Origin: an uncultured Lachnospiraceae bacterium
GTDB lineage: Bacteria > Bacillota > Clostridia > Lachnospirales > Lachnospiraceae
Direction: 5' to 3'
DNA: 26,004 bases
Assembly: GCA_910583895.1 (NCBI GenBank)
Contig: CAJTYJ010000049.1
Span: 1-26,004 of the forward strand
This document shows positions 6,608 through 14,859 of this stretch, in pieces. Within the stretch, counting starts at the first letter, position 1, and each line of letters opens with the position of its first letter. The notes under the pieces are model-generated. The model was not told the DNA's origin and searched no databases. It saw only the letters and a list, made by a program, of their open reading frames with translations. The translations under genes were made by a program, and so were the position numbers.

Positions 6608-8533
6608 TTATTTCAATGCCTTGAGGACAATCTCACCGGGCATGATCCTGCCGGGCTCCGGTTCGACGATCTCCAGATAATCGTCTGAATTGGTAATCAG
6701 CACCGGAGTATCCAGACAATATCCCTTACCTTCGATCAGCGCCTTGTCAAAACTGATCAAAAGCTGCCCTTTTTTCACCTGGTCGCCTTCTTTGATATGC
6801 GCCTCAAAGCCTTCGCCGTTTAACTGCACCGTGTCCATACCAATGTGAATCAGAAGCTCTGCGCCCTCCCCGGTCTTCATGCCAAGAGCGTGAAGCGTGG
6901 GAAACAAAGCTGTGATCTCACCGTCTGCCGGGGCGTACACCTTCCCCTCTTCCGGCACAATCGCCGCTCCTTTCCCCAAAACACCGGAGGCAAAGGCTTC
7001 ATCTTTGAGTTCTGAAAGTTTTTTTACCTCCCCTTTCATGGGGCTTGCAATCTCGATTCTTCTCAGCATAGAAGTATCTTTTTTCTCTGCTGCAGGCATT
7101 TTTTCTTCTTCTGTCTTTTCCTGCACTTTTGGCTCTTTATACAGAAGCATCGTCGCCGTAAAAGCAATCACCATGGTAATTACCACACCAATCACAGCCA
7201 CCATCAGATTGCCCATGCCGCCGTCCGGCTCGATCATGGCCGGAAACTCAAAGATTCCCATACCGCCCATCATAAATTTCCGGAAGTTGAACGCTCCATA
7301 GAAGCCGCCGCCGATTCCTCCTGCAATGCAGCTGATGACAAACGGTTTTTTCAGCGGCAGCAGGATTCCATAGATGGCCGGCTCTGTCACCCCGAAGATT
7401 CCGGAGATAAAGTTTGGCAGCGCCATCTCTTTCATCTGACGGTCTCTGGTCTTAAAAAAGATTGCCAGCACTACGGCTGAAGTCGCAAAGGTACAGGCAA
7501 AGAAAGGCATCATCACGTTGTCATAGCCATTGGTCATAATGTTGTTGATATAGACCGGGATAAATCCCCAGTGCAGCCCGAAGATGACCAGGATCTGCCA
7601 GGTCAGGCCTACGATGGCACCGGCAAGCATGGGGCTGAAATTTCTCACGCTCATCACAGCCTCTGCAATGACCGTGGAACCAAATGTCGCCAGCGGTCCG
7701 ATCAGCAGAAAACCTGCTGGAATTGCCACAAAAAGCGTCAGCATCGGCACAAAGAAGAATTTAACCAGATCCGGAATAAATTTACTGAAAAACTTCTCGC
7801 ATTTTGATGCAAAATAGACGACAAAAATAACCGGAATGACGGTCCCTGTATAATCCATGGCGATCAGCGGAATCCCGAAGAAATCCGTGTACACTGCAGA
7901 TTCAAACATGGTCCCTGCAAACAGCGTATACAGCGCTTCCCCGCCTGCAGACAGAGCACTGTTCTGCACCGTCGGATAACACATGATCGCGCCGATGACC
8001 AGACCAATCATAGGTTTCAGATTAAATTTTTTCGCAGCCGTATAGCCGAGAAACAACGGCATAAAGTTGAAAAGTCCGTCGCCGATGGCATTCAAGATCA
8101 GATAACCGCCGCACGTGTCCGTATACAGTCCAAGCGCCACAAACAGGGCATTCAGACCTTTCACCATACCGCAGGCCGCCATGATCCCCAGGATCGGCTG
8201 AAAGATGCCGGAGATCACATCGATGGCCCGGTTGAAAAGATTTCCGTCTCCGGTCTCTTCCCCCCGGTCCGCGCTTCCTTCTTCCAGTCCTAAAAGCGGC
8301 ATCACATCCGCATACACTTCCGGCACATGATTGCCGATCACCACCTGATACTGTCCGCCGCTCTTCATGACGGTCACGACCCCGCTCATATTCTTGAGCA
8401 CGTCGTCATTGGCTTTTGACTCGTCCTTTAATTTGAAACGAAGCCTTGTGATGCAGTGGGTCAGGCTGATGACATTTTCTTTCCCGCCTACCTGTTTTAC
8501 TACTTCTTTTGCCAGATCTTCATACTTACCCAT
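6608..8533 (-). CDS. bglP: Beta-glucoside PTS transporter, EIIBCA fusion
   Basis: A 641-residue fused permease that imports beta-glucosides with concomitant phosphorylation from the PTS. The EIIB domain is at the N-terminus, with phospho-cysteine C27 in THCITRLRF. Residues about 100-460 are the EIIC membrane domain with roughly ten helices, including the GVTEPAIYGI loop characteristic of the glucose/glucoside superfamily. EIIA is at the C-terminus, with H548 and the phosphorylated H563 in LLIHIGMDTVQLNG. Domain order B-C-A and length match BglF/BglP. AAGGAGG precedes the ATG at good spacing. It lies between antiterminator licT and the phospho-glucosidase gene, which fixes the substrate class. 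A RAT-like site in the licT-bglP gap suggests a second control point. Confidence 0.95.
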   Translation of the reverse strand: MGKYEDLAKEVVKQVGGKENVISLTHCITRLRFKLKDESKANDDVLKNMSGVVTVMKSGGQYQVVIGNHVPEVYADVMPLLGLEEGSADRGEETGDGNLFNRAIDVISGIFQPILGIMAACGMVKGLNALFVALGLYTDTCGGYLILNAIGDGLFNFMPLFLGYTAAKKFNLKPMIGLVIGAIMCYPTVQNSALSAGGEALYTLFAGTMFESAVYTDFFGIPLIAMDYTGTVIPVIFVVYFASKCEKFFSKFIPDLVKFFFVPMLTLFVAIPAGFLLIGPLATFGSTVIAEAVMSVRNFSPMLAGAIVGLTWQILVIFGLHWGFIPVYINNIMTNGYDNVMMPFFACTFATSAVVLAIFFKTRDRQMKEMALPNFISGIFGVTEPAIYGILLPLKKPFVISCIAGGIGGGFYGAFNFRKFMMGGMGIFEFPAMIEPDGGMGNLMVAVIGVVITMVIAFTATMLLYKEPKVQEKTEEEKMPAAEKKDTSMLRRIEIASPMKGEVKKLSELKDEAFASGVLGKGAAIVPEEGKVYAPADGEITALFPTLHALGMKTGEGAELLIHIGMDTVQLNGEGFEAHIKEGDQVKKGQLLISFDKALIEGKGYCLDTPVLITNSDDYLEIVEPEPGRIMPGEIVLKALK

Positions 8534-8710
8534 TTACCGTTTCCTCCTTGTCCACAGTTCTGCGCTGCTCCTTTTACGGTCAGAGGCACTCTTTCGCTCT
8601 TACGGCTCTTTTTTTGCCCTGTCCCCAGAGCTTTCGCTGTTTTTGTCTTACTTTTGCATGCGGGTTGGCATGCTGCCGCCGGCCCCTTGGCACAGCGACG
8701 ATATTATGAA

Positions 8711-8737
8711 GGTTTGGCCAACTAAATGTCACCACCC
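8711..8737 (-). promoter_or_regulatory. RAT-like antiterminator site upstream of bglP
   Basis: Minus-strand GGGTGGTGAC at the start and GGCCAAACC at the end resemble the two conserved sides of the LicT/BglG target, with a middle two bases shorter than in the licT leader copy. It starts 14 nt after the licT stop, where classical bgl operons carry their second antiterminator. I could not find a matching stem with a T-run after it, so a functional terminator is not shown. Confidence 0.45.
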
Positions 8738-8750
8738 TGACATACCTTTT

Positions 8751-9596
8751 CTACTGTCCGGTCTTATTTACCACCCGTTCAATGTGAATGGTCAGATAAA
8801 GCTGTTCTTCCTTGGACAGTTCGTACTCATATTTTTTGTCAATAAACTGTGTGATTTTTTCCACACATCCGTAGGCTTTTGGATATTTCCCTTTTATCAC
8901 TTCCCACAGATCGTCGTTATCATCTTCCGTATAAATCTTTTGCTCCACCAGACGTTTGGCAAAGAATTTCAGATGCGTAATAAAACGATAATAGTACACA
9001 TCATCCTCATCAAAGCTGATCTGAAAATAATATTTGACAATGTTGACCAGCTCCTGCATGATCCGGGTAATCTCGTACATATTGTGCATGATTTCCTGAT
9101 CCATCTGGGCATTGGCCAGATGCAGGGCGATAAACCCCGCCTCATCTTCCGGCAGTTCTACCTTGAACGTCTCCTTGATCTGCTCTAACGCCCACAGGCC
9201 GATCTGGTATTCCTCCTTGTAAAACCGACGGATATCCCACAGCAGCACATTTTTCACCGTCACCCCGTCCAGGAAACGGATCATAGAAGTATGTACATGG
9301 TCAATCAAAGAAATATAGACCATATCGTTCAGCTTTTTTCCAAGCCGCTTTTTCGCCTCTGCAATGATCTCTTCCCCCAGAGCCATATGTTCCATGGGGA
9401 TATCCTTGATCAGTGCCTGAAATTTGCTGCTGACCTCTCCGGCCGCCAGGGCAAAGGTCTTATCCACCGCTTCCTCGGCGATCTCTTCCCCGGTCTTTTT
9501 CTTAAAGCAGATGCCTTTTCCCATGACGATCTTCTCTTCGCCCGCTTCATTCAGCACCACAGCCACGTTGTTATTCAGAATCTTGTATATCTTCAT
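8751..9596 (-). CDS. licT: BglG/LicT family transcription antiterminator
   Basis: A 281-residue RNA-binding antiterminator. Residues 1-55 are the CAT RNA-binding domain (MKIYKILNNNVAVV, then the GKGICFKKK turn). Two PRD domains follow, with the four regulatory histidines at H100, H159, H208 and H271, nearly the same numbers as in Bacillus LicT. In this family the PTS permease phosphorylates PRD1 to silence the protein when no sugar is present, and HPr phosphorylates PRD2 to activate it. The gene opens the bgl operon, and its own leader carries a 29-nt RAT overlapping a terminator, so it is autoregulated. The ribosome site is GGAGAGGGAG. Confidence 0.95.
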   Translation of the reverse strand: MKIYKILNNNVAVVLNEAGEEKIVMGKGICFKKKTGEEIAEEAVDKTFALAAGEVSSKFQALIKDIPMEHMALGEEIIAEAKKRLGKKLNDMVYISLIDHVHTSMIRFLDGVTVKNVLLWDIRRFYKEEYQIGLWALEQIKETFKVELPEDEAGFIALHLANAQMDQEIMHNMYEITRIMQELVNIVKYYFQISFDEDDVYYYRFITHLKFFAKRLVEQKIYTEDDNDDLWEVIKGKYPKAYGCVEKITQFIDKKYEYELSKEEQLYLTIHIERVVNKTGQ

Positions 9597-9636
9597 AACT
9601 CCCTCTCCTTATCCGTGTCCCCCGTTTTTATGGTAC

Positions 9637-9702
9637 AAAAAAACCTATACGCATAAATATACCCTAAAATTACTTTCAGAAAATATTTACACATATAGGT
9701 TT
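9637..9702 (-). terminator. Conditional terminator in the licT leader
   Basis: On the minus strand AAACCTATA (9694-9702) pairs with TATAGGTTT (9641-9649), directly followed by a continuing run of T (9637-9640 and the end of the stem). The 44-nt loop is A/T rich. The 5' arm shares its AAACC with the end of the RAT, so protein binding to the RAT excludes this terminator. Confidence 0.8.
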
Positions 9703-9726
9703 GGCTTGCTTCTGCAATCACCATCC
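9698..9726 (-). promoter_or_regulatory. Ribonucleic antiterminator (RAT) site for LicT
   Basis: A 29-nt minus-strand element beginning GGATGGTGATTG and ending AGCAAGCCAAACC, the length and pattern of BglG/LicT target hairpins. It starts about 7 nt after the predicted transcription start and overlaps the 5' arm of the following terminator, the standard arrangement for PTS-controlled antitermination. Confidence 0.85.
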
Positions 9727-9739
9727 TGGTTCTGTGATA

Positions 9740-9768
9740 ACTTTACCATATCTTGCTGGGAAAGTCAA
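9740..9768 (-). promoter_or_regulatory. Promoter of the licT-bglP-bglA operon
   Basis: TTGACT (9763-9768) and TAAAGT (9740-9745) with a 17-nt spacer, plus a TGG extension before the -10, on the minus strand. Transcription would start about 9733, just before the RAT. Confidence 0.75.
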
Positions 9769-9782
9769 TTGTTATTTTGCTA

Positions 9783-10061
9783 TCATTCATCCCACCCATC
9801 CATAAACCGAATATTGACGCAGATATTGCGGACCACATCGCCTTTTTCAAGGATCAGATCCCCCGGGTCCGTGACAGCCGGAAGGTCAGGATTATCTTCG
9901 GAGAGTTCCAGGCCAATCCAGTTGCCGGCCGCCTCGTTGGCCAGCTCCACCGCCTCTTCCAGTGTTTCCCCCTCTGCCTCACAGCACTCCAGATCCGGAA
10001 ATACCGCCCGGTAGGTGCCTTTTTTTGTCCTATGAATAACTGCTGGATAGATAAATTTCAT
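9783..10061 (-). CDS. HicB-like antitoxin-family protein, solitary
   Basis: A 92-residue protein with the HicB partial RNase H fold pattern: MKFIYPAVIHRTKKGTYRAV, then FPDLECCEAEGETLEEAVELA and the helix NEAAGNWIGLEL. HicB proteins neutralise the HicA mRNA interferase and usually repress their own operon. No HicA-sized gene with the GSHH motif is next to it, so this may be an orphan antitoxin or a regulator. No separate DNA-binding domain is evident at the C-terminus. The start at 10061 is supported by AGGAG six bases upstream; the open frame runs further upstream but only into the hydE gene. It begins 25 nt after hydE and is probably the last gene of that unit. Confidence 0.8.
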   Translation of the reverse strand: MKFIYPAVIHRTKKGTYRAVFPDLECCEAEGETLEEAVELANEAAGNWIGLELSEDNPDLPAVTDPGDLILEKGDVVRNICVNIRFMDGWDE

Positions 10062-10086
10062 ACAAGTCTCCTTTCTGACATGCGAA

Positions 10087-11127
10087 CTACCGTTCTGCGT
10101 CTCCCCGTTCCTCCACCAGATGGTATCCGATACGCTCCACCCGGCGTGCAAGATCTTCCCGGCACTCTGCGGCTTCTTCCCCGGTACTGATCTTGTTGTC
10201 ATAAAGATCGTACTGCTTCCGGTTTTTCAGAGGCGAAAGGTTCGGCATCACCACATTGGCGCCTGCCAAAATCCCCTTCTCTCTCCCTTCCGGATCCAGA
10301 GTCCCAAGAGCCGTGGTGGCCGGAAGCAGAACCTTCGGCAGCAAAATCCGGATGACAGATAAGAAAAACAGTGTCTGCTCCACGCTGCCGGCCGGCTCCC
10401 CGGCAAACACAGTATCGTGATGGGGGATAAAAGGTCCGATCCCCACCATATGCGGCTTCAGTTCTTTTAAAAACACCAGATCCTCCGCCAGGCATTCGGC
10501 CGTCTGCCCCGGAGATCCTACCATAAAGCCGGCCCCCACCTGGTAGCCTAAAAGCTTCAGATCATAAAGGCACAGCTTACGCACCGCAAGGCTCATATCT
10601 GCAGGATGAAGTTTTTTATAATGCTCTTCATTGGCTGTCTCGTGGCGCAGCAGGTAACGGTCTGCCCCTGCTTCTTTCAGCAGCCGATAACTTTCATAAG
10701 AGCGCTCCCCAAGAGAGAGCGTAATGGCACAGTCCGGATGGTTCTGCCGGATAGAACGGACGATATCCGCCATCCGCTCGTCTGTAAACCACCGGTCTTC
10801 TCCGCCCTGAAGTACAAAGGTCCGAAAGCCCAGCGCATACCCTCTGGCGCAGCAGTCCAGGATCTCTTCCTTGGTCAGACGGTACCTGCGGGCATGAAGA
10901 TTCCCCCTTCGAATCCCGCAGTACCGGCAGTCATTTCTGCAGTAGTTGGTAAATTCGATCAGTCCTCTGGTGTAGATTTTTTCTCCGTAATGCAGCTTTT
11001 GGACCCGCACTGCTTCCTCTCTTAGTCTGCCCGCTGCTTCCGGATCTGATGCGCAGCCCAGCAGTTCCAGAAACTGCTCTTTCTTAAAATCCGGATTCTT
11101 GATATAGCGCTCGATGATATCCCCCAT
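10087..11127 (-). CDS. hydE: [FeFe]-hydrogenase maturase HydE (radical SAM)
   Basis: A 346-residue radical SAM enzyme. The cluster-binding cysteines are C63, C67 and C70 in NYCRNDCRYCG (CX3CX2C). HydE acts on the synthon made by HydG in building the H-cluster of [FeFe]-hydrogenase, together with HydF. Family-specific stretches are RGLIEFTNYC, YLLRHETANEEHY, VGIGPFIPHHDT and LPATTALGTLDPEGREKG. No hydF, hydG or hydrogenase gene is in the window. Instead it follows the aldehyde dehydrogenase by 13 nt in an apparent dehydrogenase operon. A related family, PylB methylornithine synthase, was considered, but the sequence blocks fit HydE better and no pyl genes are near. Confidence 0.9.
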   Translation of the reverse strand: MGDIIERYIKNPDFKKEQFLELLGCASDPEAAGRLREEAVRVQKLHYGEKIYTRGLIEFTNYCRNDCRYCGIRRGNLHARRYRLTKEEILDCCARGYALGFRTFVLQGGEDRWFTDERMADIVRSIRQNHPDCAITLSLGERSYESYRLLKEAGADRYLLRHETANEEHYKKLHPADMSLAVRKLCLYDLKLLGYQVGAGFMVGSPGQTAECLAEDLVFLKELKPHMVGIGPFIPHHDTVFAGEPAGSVEQTLFFLSVIRILLPKVLLPATTALGTLDPEGREKGILAGANVVMPNLSPLKNRKQYDLYDNKISTGEEAAECREDLARRVERIGYHLVEERGDAER

Positions 11128-11140
11128 CTGTCTTCCCCCG

Positions 11141-12511
11141 TTATTTCACAAACATTCTTACCAGCTTCTCCTTGACCGCATCATAGGGCTGATATCGCAT
11201 AGGCAGATCCAGCCAGCCGGCTTTCTTCACGATGCTTTTTTCATGACTGAAAGTCTGAAAGCTTTTCCTGCCGTGGTAGGAGCCCATGCCGCTTTCTCCC
11301 ACGCCGCCAAAACCCATTCGGGATGTGGCCAGATGGATGATCGTATCATTCACGCAGCCGCCCCCATAGGAAACTCTTTTTAAAAACAGCTCTTCCGTCC
11401 GCCGCTCCCGGGTAAAAAGATAAAGCGCCAGGGGCTTTGGGCGGGCTTTTACAAAGGTGAGCGCCTCTCCCATAGAAGCCACTGTCAGGATGGGCAGCAC
11501 CGGGCCGAAGATCTCTTCTTGCATAACCGCGTCTGATTCCCTCACACCAGCAAGCACCGTCGGCGCAATCCGGAGCGTCTTTTCCTCATATTCCCCTCCC
11601 AGAACCAGCGTCTCTGGATCAATCAGCGACCGCACCCGTTCAAAATGCTTCCGGTTCACCATCTTTCCGTAAGAAGGGTTGTCCAGCGGGCGAATACCGA
11701 ACTGGCGTTCGATCTCCTTTTGAATCTGCGAAAGCAGTTCTTCCTTGATGCTCTCTTCTGCCAGCACATAATCCGGCGCCACACAGGTCTGGCCGCAGTT
11801 TAAAAATTTTCCGAAGACCAGCCTTCTGGCCGCCAGCCGGATATTCGCCGTATGGTCGATAATACAGGGACTCTTTCCCCCAAGCTCCAGCGTCACCGGC
11901 GTCAGATGTGCCGATGCCTTCTCCATGACCATCTTTCCCACCTTCACGCCGCCGGTAAAAAAGATATAATCAAATCTTTGTTCTAATAAATTCTGATTTT
12001 CTGCTCTGCCGCCCTCGATCACCGCCACATACTCTTCCGGGAAAACCGCGCCCAGCATCTGCGCCAGCACCCGCGACGTCTTCGGCGCATAGGCGGAAGG
12101 CTTCACCACACAGCAGTTTCCGGCAGCCAGCGCACCGATTAAGGGCTCCAGCGTCAGAAGCACCGGATAATTCCACGGCGACATAATCAGCACAACACCA
12201 TAAGGTTCCTGCACGGTAAAGCTTTGGGACGGAAACTGTGCCAGCGGCGTCAGCACCAGGCGCTTTGCCGCAAAGGAACGCAGATGTTTTTTCATATACC
12301 GAAGCTCTGACAGGGTAAGACCGATCTCACACATATAAGATTCTGCTCTGGACTTCCCAAGATCCGAAAAAAGCGCCTCACTAAGCTTCGGCTCATACTC
12401 TCTGACCGCCTGTTCCAACGCATTCAGCGCCGCAAGCCGGTAATGGATATCCAGCGTCTTTCCGGAATCAAAAAAGCTTCTCTGTCTTCTCAGCAATGCC
12501 TTTGTCTCCAT
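11141..12511 (-). CDS. NAD(P)-dependent aldehyde dehydrogenase, class 3 type
   Basis: A 456-residue aldehyde dehydrogenase of the short ALDH3-like group. N114 in SPWNYP, E209 in TLELGGKSP and the catalytic cysteine C243 in NCGQTCVAPDY are all present. It would oxidise aldehydes to acids with NAD(P)+. The C-terminus GMGSYHGRKSFQTFSHEKS is also typical of the group, so the gene is complete. It starts only 3 nt after the stop of the iron-dependent alcohol dehydrogenase, so the two are almost surely cotranscribed and could convert an alcohol to its acid by way of the aldehyde, or the reverse. The substrate is not predictable. Confidence 0.92.
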   Translation of the reverse strand: METKALLRRQRSFFDSGKTLDIHYRLAALNALEQAVREYEPKLSEALFSDLGKSRAESYMCEIGLTLSELRYMKKHLRSFAAKRLVLTPLAQFPSQSFTVQEPYGVVLIMSPWNYPVLLTLEPLIGALAAGNCCVVKPSAYAPKTSRVLAQMLGAVFPEEYVAVIEGGRAENQNLLEQRFDYIFFTGGVKVGKMVMEKASAHLTPVTLELGGKSPCIIDHTANIRLAARRLVFGKFLNCGQTCVAPDYVLAEESIKEELLSQIQKEIERQFGIRPLDNPSYGKMVNRKHFERVRSLIDPETLVLGGEYEEKTLRIAPTVLAGVRESDAVMQEEIFGPVLPILTVASMGEALTFVKARPKPLALYLFTRERRTEELFLKRVSYGGGCVNDTIIHLATSRMGFGGVGESGMGSYHGRKSFQTFSHEKSIVKKAGWLDLPMRYQPYDAVKEKLVRMFVK

Positions 12512-12514
12512 ATC

Positions 12515-13846
12515 CTATCTTCCCCTGTTATGATTCCTTTTTTGATCAGCTGCCAGTCCGGGCTTGAAACTACGCCTGAAAAGGCCTCTGCTACCGCCGG
12601 CATTCCCTCTTTTTACATCCGTACGCGGCCCCGGTTTGAACGGCGCTCTTCCTTTTACTTCGTAATAAATACGCTCCAGCTGCTTTTGGTCCATAAGCAC
12701 CGGAACGGGATAAAGGGGATTTCCCTCCCGGTCTGCATGCCCTGCCATCACCGGGATGTCTTCCATCTGGATCTCCGGAAAATGCCTGGGGATCTCCATG
12801 GCATCATTCATATCCTGGATCCAGCCGATGAAAGATTCGGCAGCTTCCTGGTCTTTCATCGCCTTGTCCACCACACCGGCCTTTCTTGCCAGTCTGGCCA
12901 GTTTTTTCTCACAGGCGGGACCATACATCCGAAGGACGATGGGAAGAATCACCGCATTGGCAAGGCCATGAGGCGTCCCGTACTGTCCGCCCAGAGAGTG
13001 AGCCACCGCGTGGATATATCCTACATAGGATTTTGTGAAGGCCACTCCTGCACAGTAAGCGGCTCTGAGCATTGCACTTCTTGCTTCTTTATCCTGCCCG
13101 TCATCGTATGCCGCCTTCAGATGCTGGTAGATCAGATGTACGGCTTCCTCCGCCATCATCCGGGTTTCTCTCGTGGTGGAACATCCGATATAGGCCTCCA
13201 CCGCATGCGTCAGGGCATCCATCCCCGTGGTAGCTGTGATGCTTCTGGGCAGTCCCATGGTCTCGTGATAGTCCAGAACCGCATAGTGGGGAATGAGGCA
13301 GAAATCATTGATGGGATATTTGTGATGCTTCTCGCTGTCGGTGATCACGGCGGCCAATGTCGTCTCGCTGCCGGTGCCTGCCGTGGTGGGCACCGCAATC
13401 AGAAGCGGCAGCCTTTTGTGTACTTTCAAAAGTCCTTTCATCTGGCGGATACTCTGACGGGGCTTTGCGATCCTCGCCCCTGCCGCCTTGGCACAGTCCA
13501 TGGAGGAACCGCCGCCAAAAGCGATCAGCGCTTCCGCTTTTTGCTCCAGATAAAGGGCTCTGGCCTCTTCCACATTTTGTATCGTGGGATTGGCCACCGT
13601 CCGGTCATAAATACAATAAGAAATCTCTGCTTCTGTCAATGTCTTTTCCAAAAATTCCGTAAGCCCCAGAGCACGGATGCCACCGTCCGTCACAATCATA
13701 ACCGAACGGATGCCCTTTTTTCTGCACACATCTGCAATCCCTGCCACCGTGGGGATGATCTTAGGATTCCGATAGGGAAGAAACGGAAGTGCCGCCCGAA
13801 AAACGGTCTGAAAAGCCCTGCAGTATATTTTCCTGATGATCCTCAT
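12515..13846 (-). CDS. Iron-containing alcohol dehydrogenase with an extra basic tail
   Basis: A 443-residue group III alcohol dehydrogenase. The NAD-binding GGGSSMD is at 111-117, and the metal ligands D210 and H214 (GMDALTHAVEAY), H283 and H293 (HAVAHSLGGQYGTPHG) are intact. It interconverts an alcohol and an aldehyde in the cytoplasm. Family members normally end near the helix ERIYYEV (391-397); here about 45 further residues follow, rich in Arg, Lys, Gly and Pro, with no recognisable domain. GAGGAG precedes the ATG by ten bases, and a good promoter lies about 80 nt upstream. It is the first gene of the ADH-ALDH-hydE-hicB-like unit. Confidence 0.92.
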   Translation of the reverse strand: MRIIRKIYCRAFQTVFRAALPFLPYRNPKIIPTVAGIADVCRKKGIRSVMIVTDGGIRALGLTEFLEKTLTEAEISYCIYDRTVANPTIQNVEEARALYLEQKAEALIAFGGGSSMDCAKAAGARIAKPRQSIRQMKGLLKVHKRLPLLIAVPTTAGTGSETTLAAVITDSEKHHKYPINDFCLIPHYAVLDYHETMGLPRSITATTGMDALTHAVEAYIGCSTTRETRMMAEEAVHLIYQHLKAAYDDGQDKEARSAMLRAAYCAGVAFTKSYVGYIHAVAHSLGGQYGTPHGLANAVILPIVLRMYGPACEKKLARLARKAGVVDKAMKDQEAAESFIGWIQDMNDAMEIPRHFPEIQMEDIPVMAGHADREGNPLYPVPVLMDQKQLERIYYEVKGRAPFKPGPRTDVKRGNAGGSRGLFRRSFKPGLAADQKRNHNRGR

Positions 13847-13924
13847 GCTGTCTTTACTCCTCTGAAATATGTTATCCTTTTTCTATTTTCAGGGAAATCC
13901 CTCTGCCTTCACAGATTTTCTTTC

Positions 13925-13953
13925 AGTATACCTTTTTTCCGGCAATCCGGCAA
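13925..13953 (-). promoter_or_regulatory. Promoter of the ADH-ALDH-hydE-hicB-like unit
   Basis: TTGCCG (13948-13953), a 17-nt spacer, and TATACT (13925-13930) on the minus strand, about 80 nt before the ADH start. No obvious operator dyad is seen in the leader. Confidence 0.6.
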
Positions 13954-14022
13954 CTGTTTGTTGCTTTGCTTTTCACATCTGCACCGCCAGGGACCGATAC
14001 TTAAGATGCCGTGCCTGTCACC

Positions 14023-14859
14023 TTAACGGCCCAGACCTGTGCCGATCAGGCAGCAGACTGCAAACAGCACAAGATCCACACACACGATAGTGGCTCCCAC
14101 CGGTGTGGAAGCCAGGATGGACAGAAAAATGCCCAGAGCCGCCCCAAAAACCGACAGAAAAGCCGAGGCCCCGATGACACCCCGAAAGCTTTTGAAAATC
14201 CGCATGGCAGACAGTGCCGGGAAGATAATAAGCGCCGAGATCAGAAGGGATCCTACCAGCTTCATGGCAAGCACGATCACGGATGCCGTCACAACCGCGA
14301 TCAGAAGATTGTATCGATTTGTCTCAACTCCTGTGGCCCGGGCAAAGGTCTCATCAAAAGTTACCGCAAAAATCCGGTGATAAAAAATCGTAAACAGCAG
14401 CACCACCGCCGCAGAGAGTATTACGCAAAGCCACACATCCGCCCTTGAAAGGGTCAGAATCGCCGTGGAGCCAAAGAGGGTGCTGCACACATCTCCGGTG
14501 AGATTCGCCGACTTGGAAAATATATTCAGAAACAGATATCCAAGTGCCAACGCCCCCACCGAAATCATGGCGATGGCCGCATCCCCCTGAAGCTTTGCAT
14601 TCTGTCCGGTGCGAAGAAGCAGGATCGCAGCACCTACCGTGATCGGCAGCACCACCGCCGTATCGTGACTCACATCCAGAACCGTGGCCACCGCCATAGC
14701 CCCAAAAGCCACGTGGGACAGTCCGTCTCCGATGAAAGAAAATCTCTTCAGCACCAAAGATACTCCCAGTAAAGAAGAAGAAAATGCAATCAGCACCCCC
14801 ACCAGAAACGCGTACCGGACAAAGGGATATTGAAAATACATACCCAGCAGTTCAAACAC
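14023..14859 (-). CDS. znuB: Zinc ABC transporter permease ZnuB
   Basis: Integral membrane permease of about 279 residues from the ABC-3 metal family, with roughly eight hydrophobic helices. The conserved block LVLKRFSFIGDGLSHVAFGA (about 38-57) is typical of ZnuB/AdcB. It forms the channel of a zinc importer with ZnuC and ZnuA. I prefer the GTG at 14859 because GGGGGTGA lies a few bases before it; an in-frame GTG three codons upstream sits directly against that purine run, and an ATG six codons downstream is also possible. The gene overlaps the 3' end of znuC by several bases, so translation is probably coupled. It is the last gene of the operon. Confidence 0.9.
   Translation of the reverse strand: MFELLGMYFQYPFVRYAFLVGVLIAFSSSLLGVSLVLKRFSFIGDGLSHVAFGAMAVATVLDVSHDTAVVLPITVGAAILLLRTGQNAKLQGDAAIAMISVGALALGYLFLNIFSKSANLTGDVCSTLFGSTAILTLSRADVWLCVILSAAVVLLFTIFYHRIFAVTFDETFARATGVETNRYNLLIAVVTASVIVLAMKLVGSLLISALIIFPALSAMRIFKSFRGVIGASAFLSVFGAALGIFLSILASTPVGATIVCVDLVLFAVCCLIGTGLGR

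Noticed and set aside
8534..8710. A classical terminator after the second RAT-like site
   Set aside because: Stems such as GCATGC/GCATGC exist but no T-run follows on the coding strand.
12443..14026. Long plus-strand frame of 527 codons opposite the alcohol dehydrogenase gene
   Set aside because: It is a mirror of a well-supported enzyme gene on the other strand, has low-complexity composition, and shows no domain.
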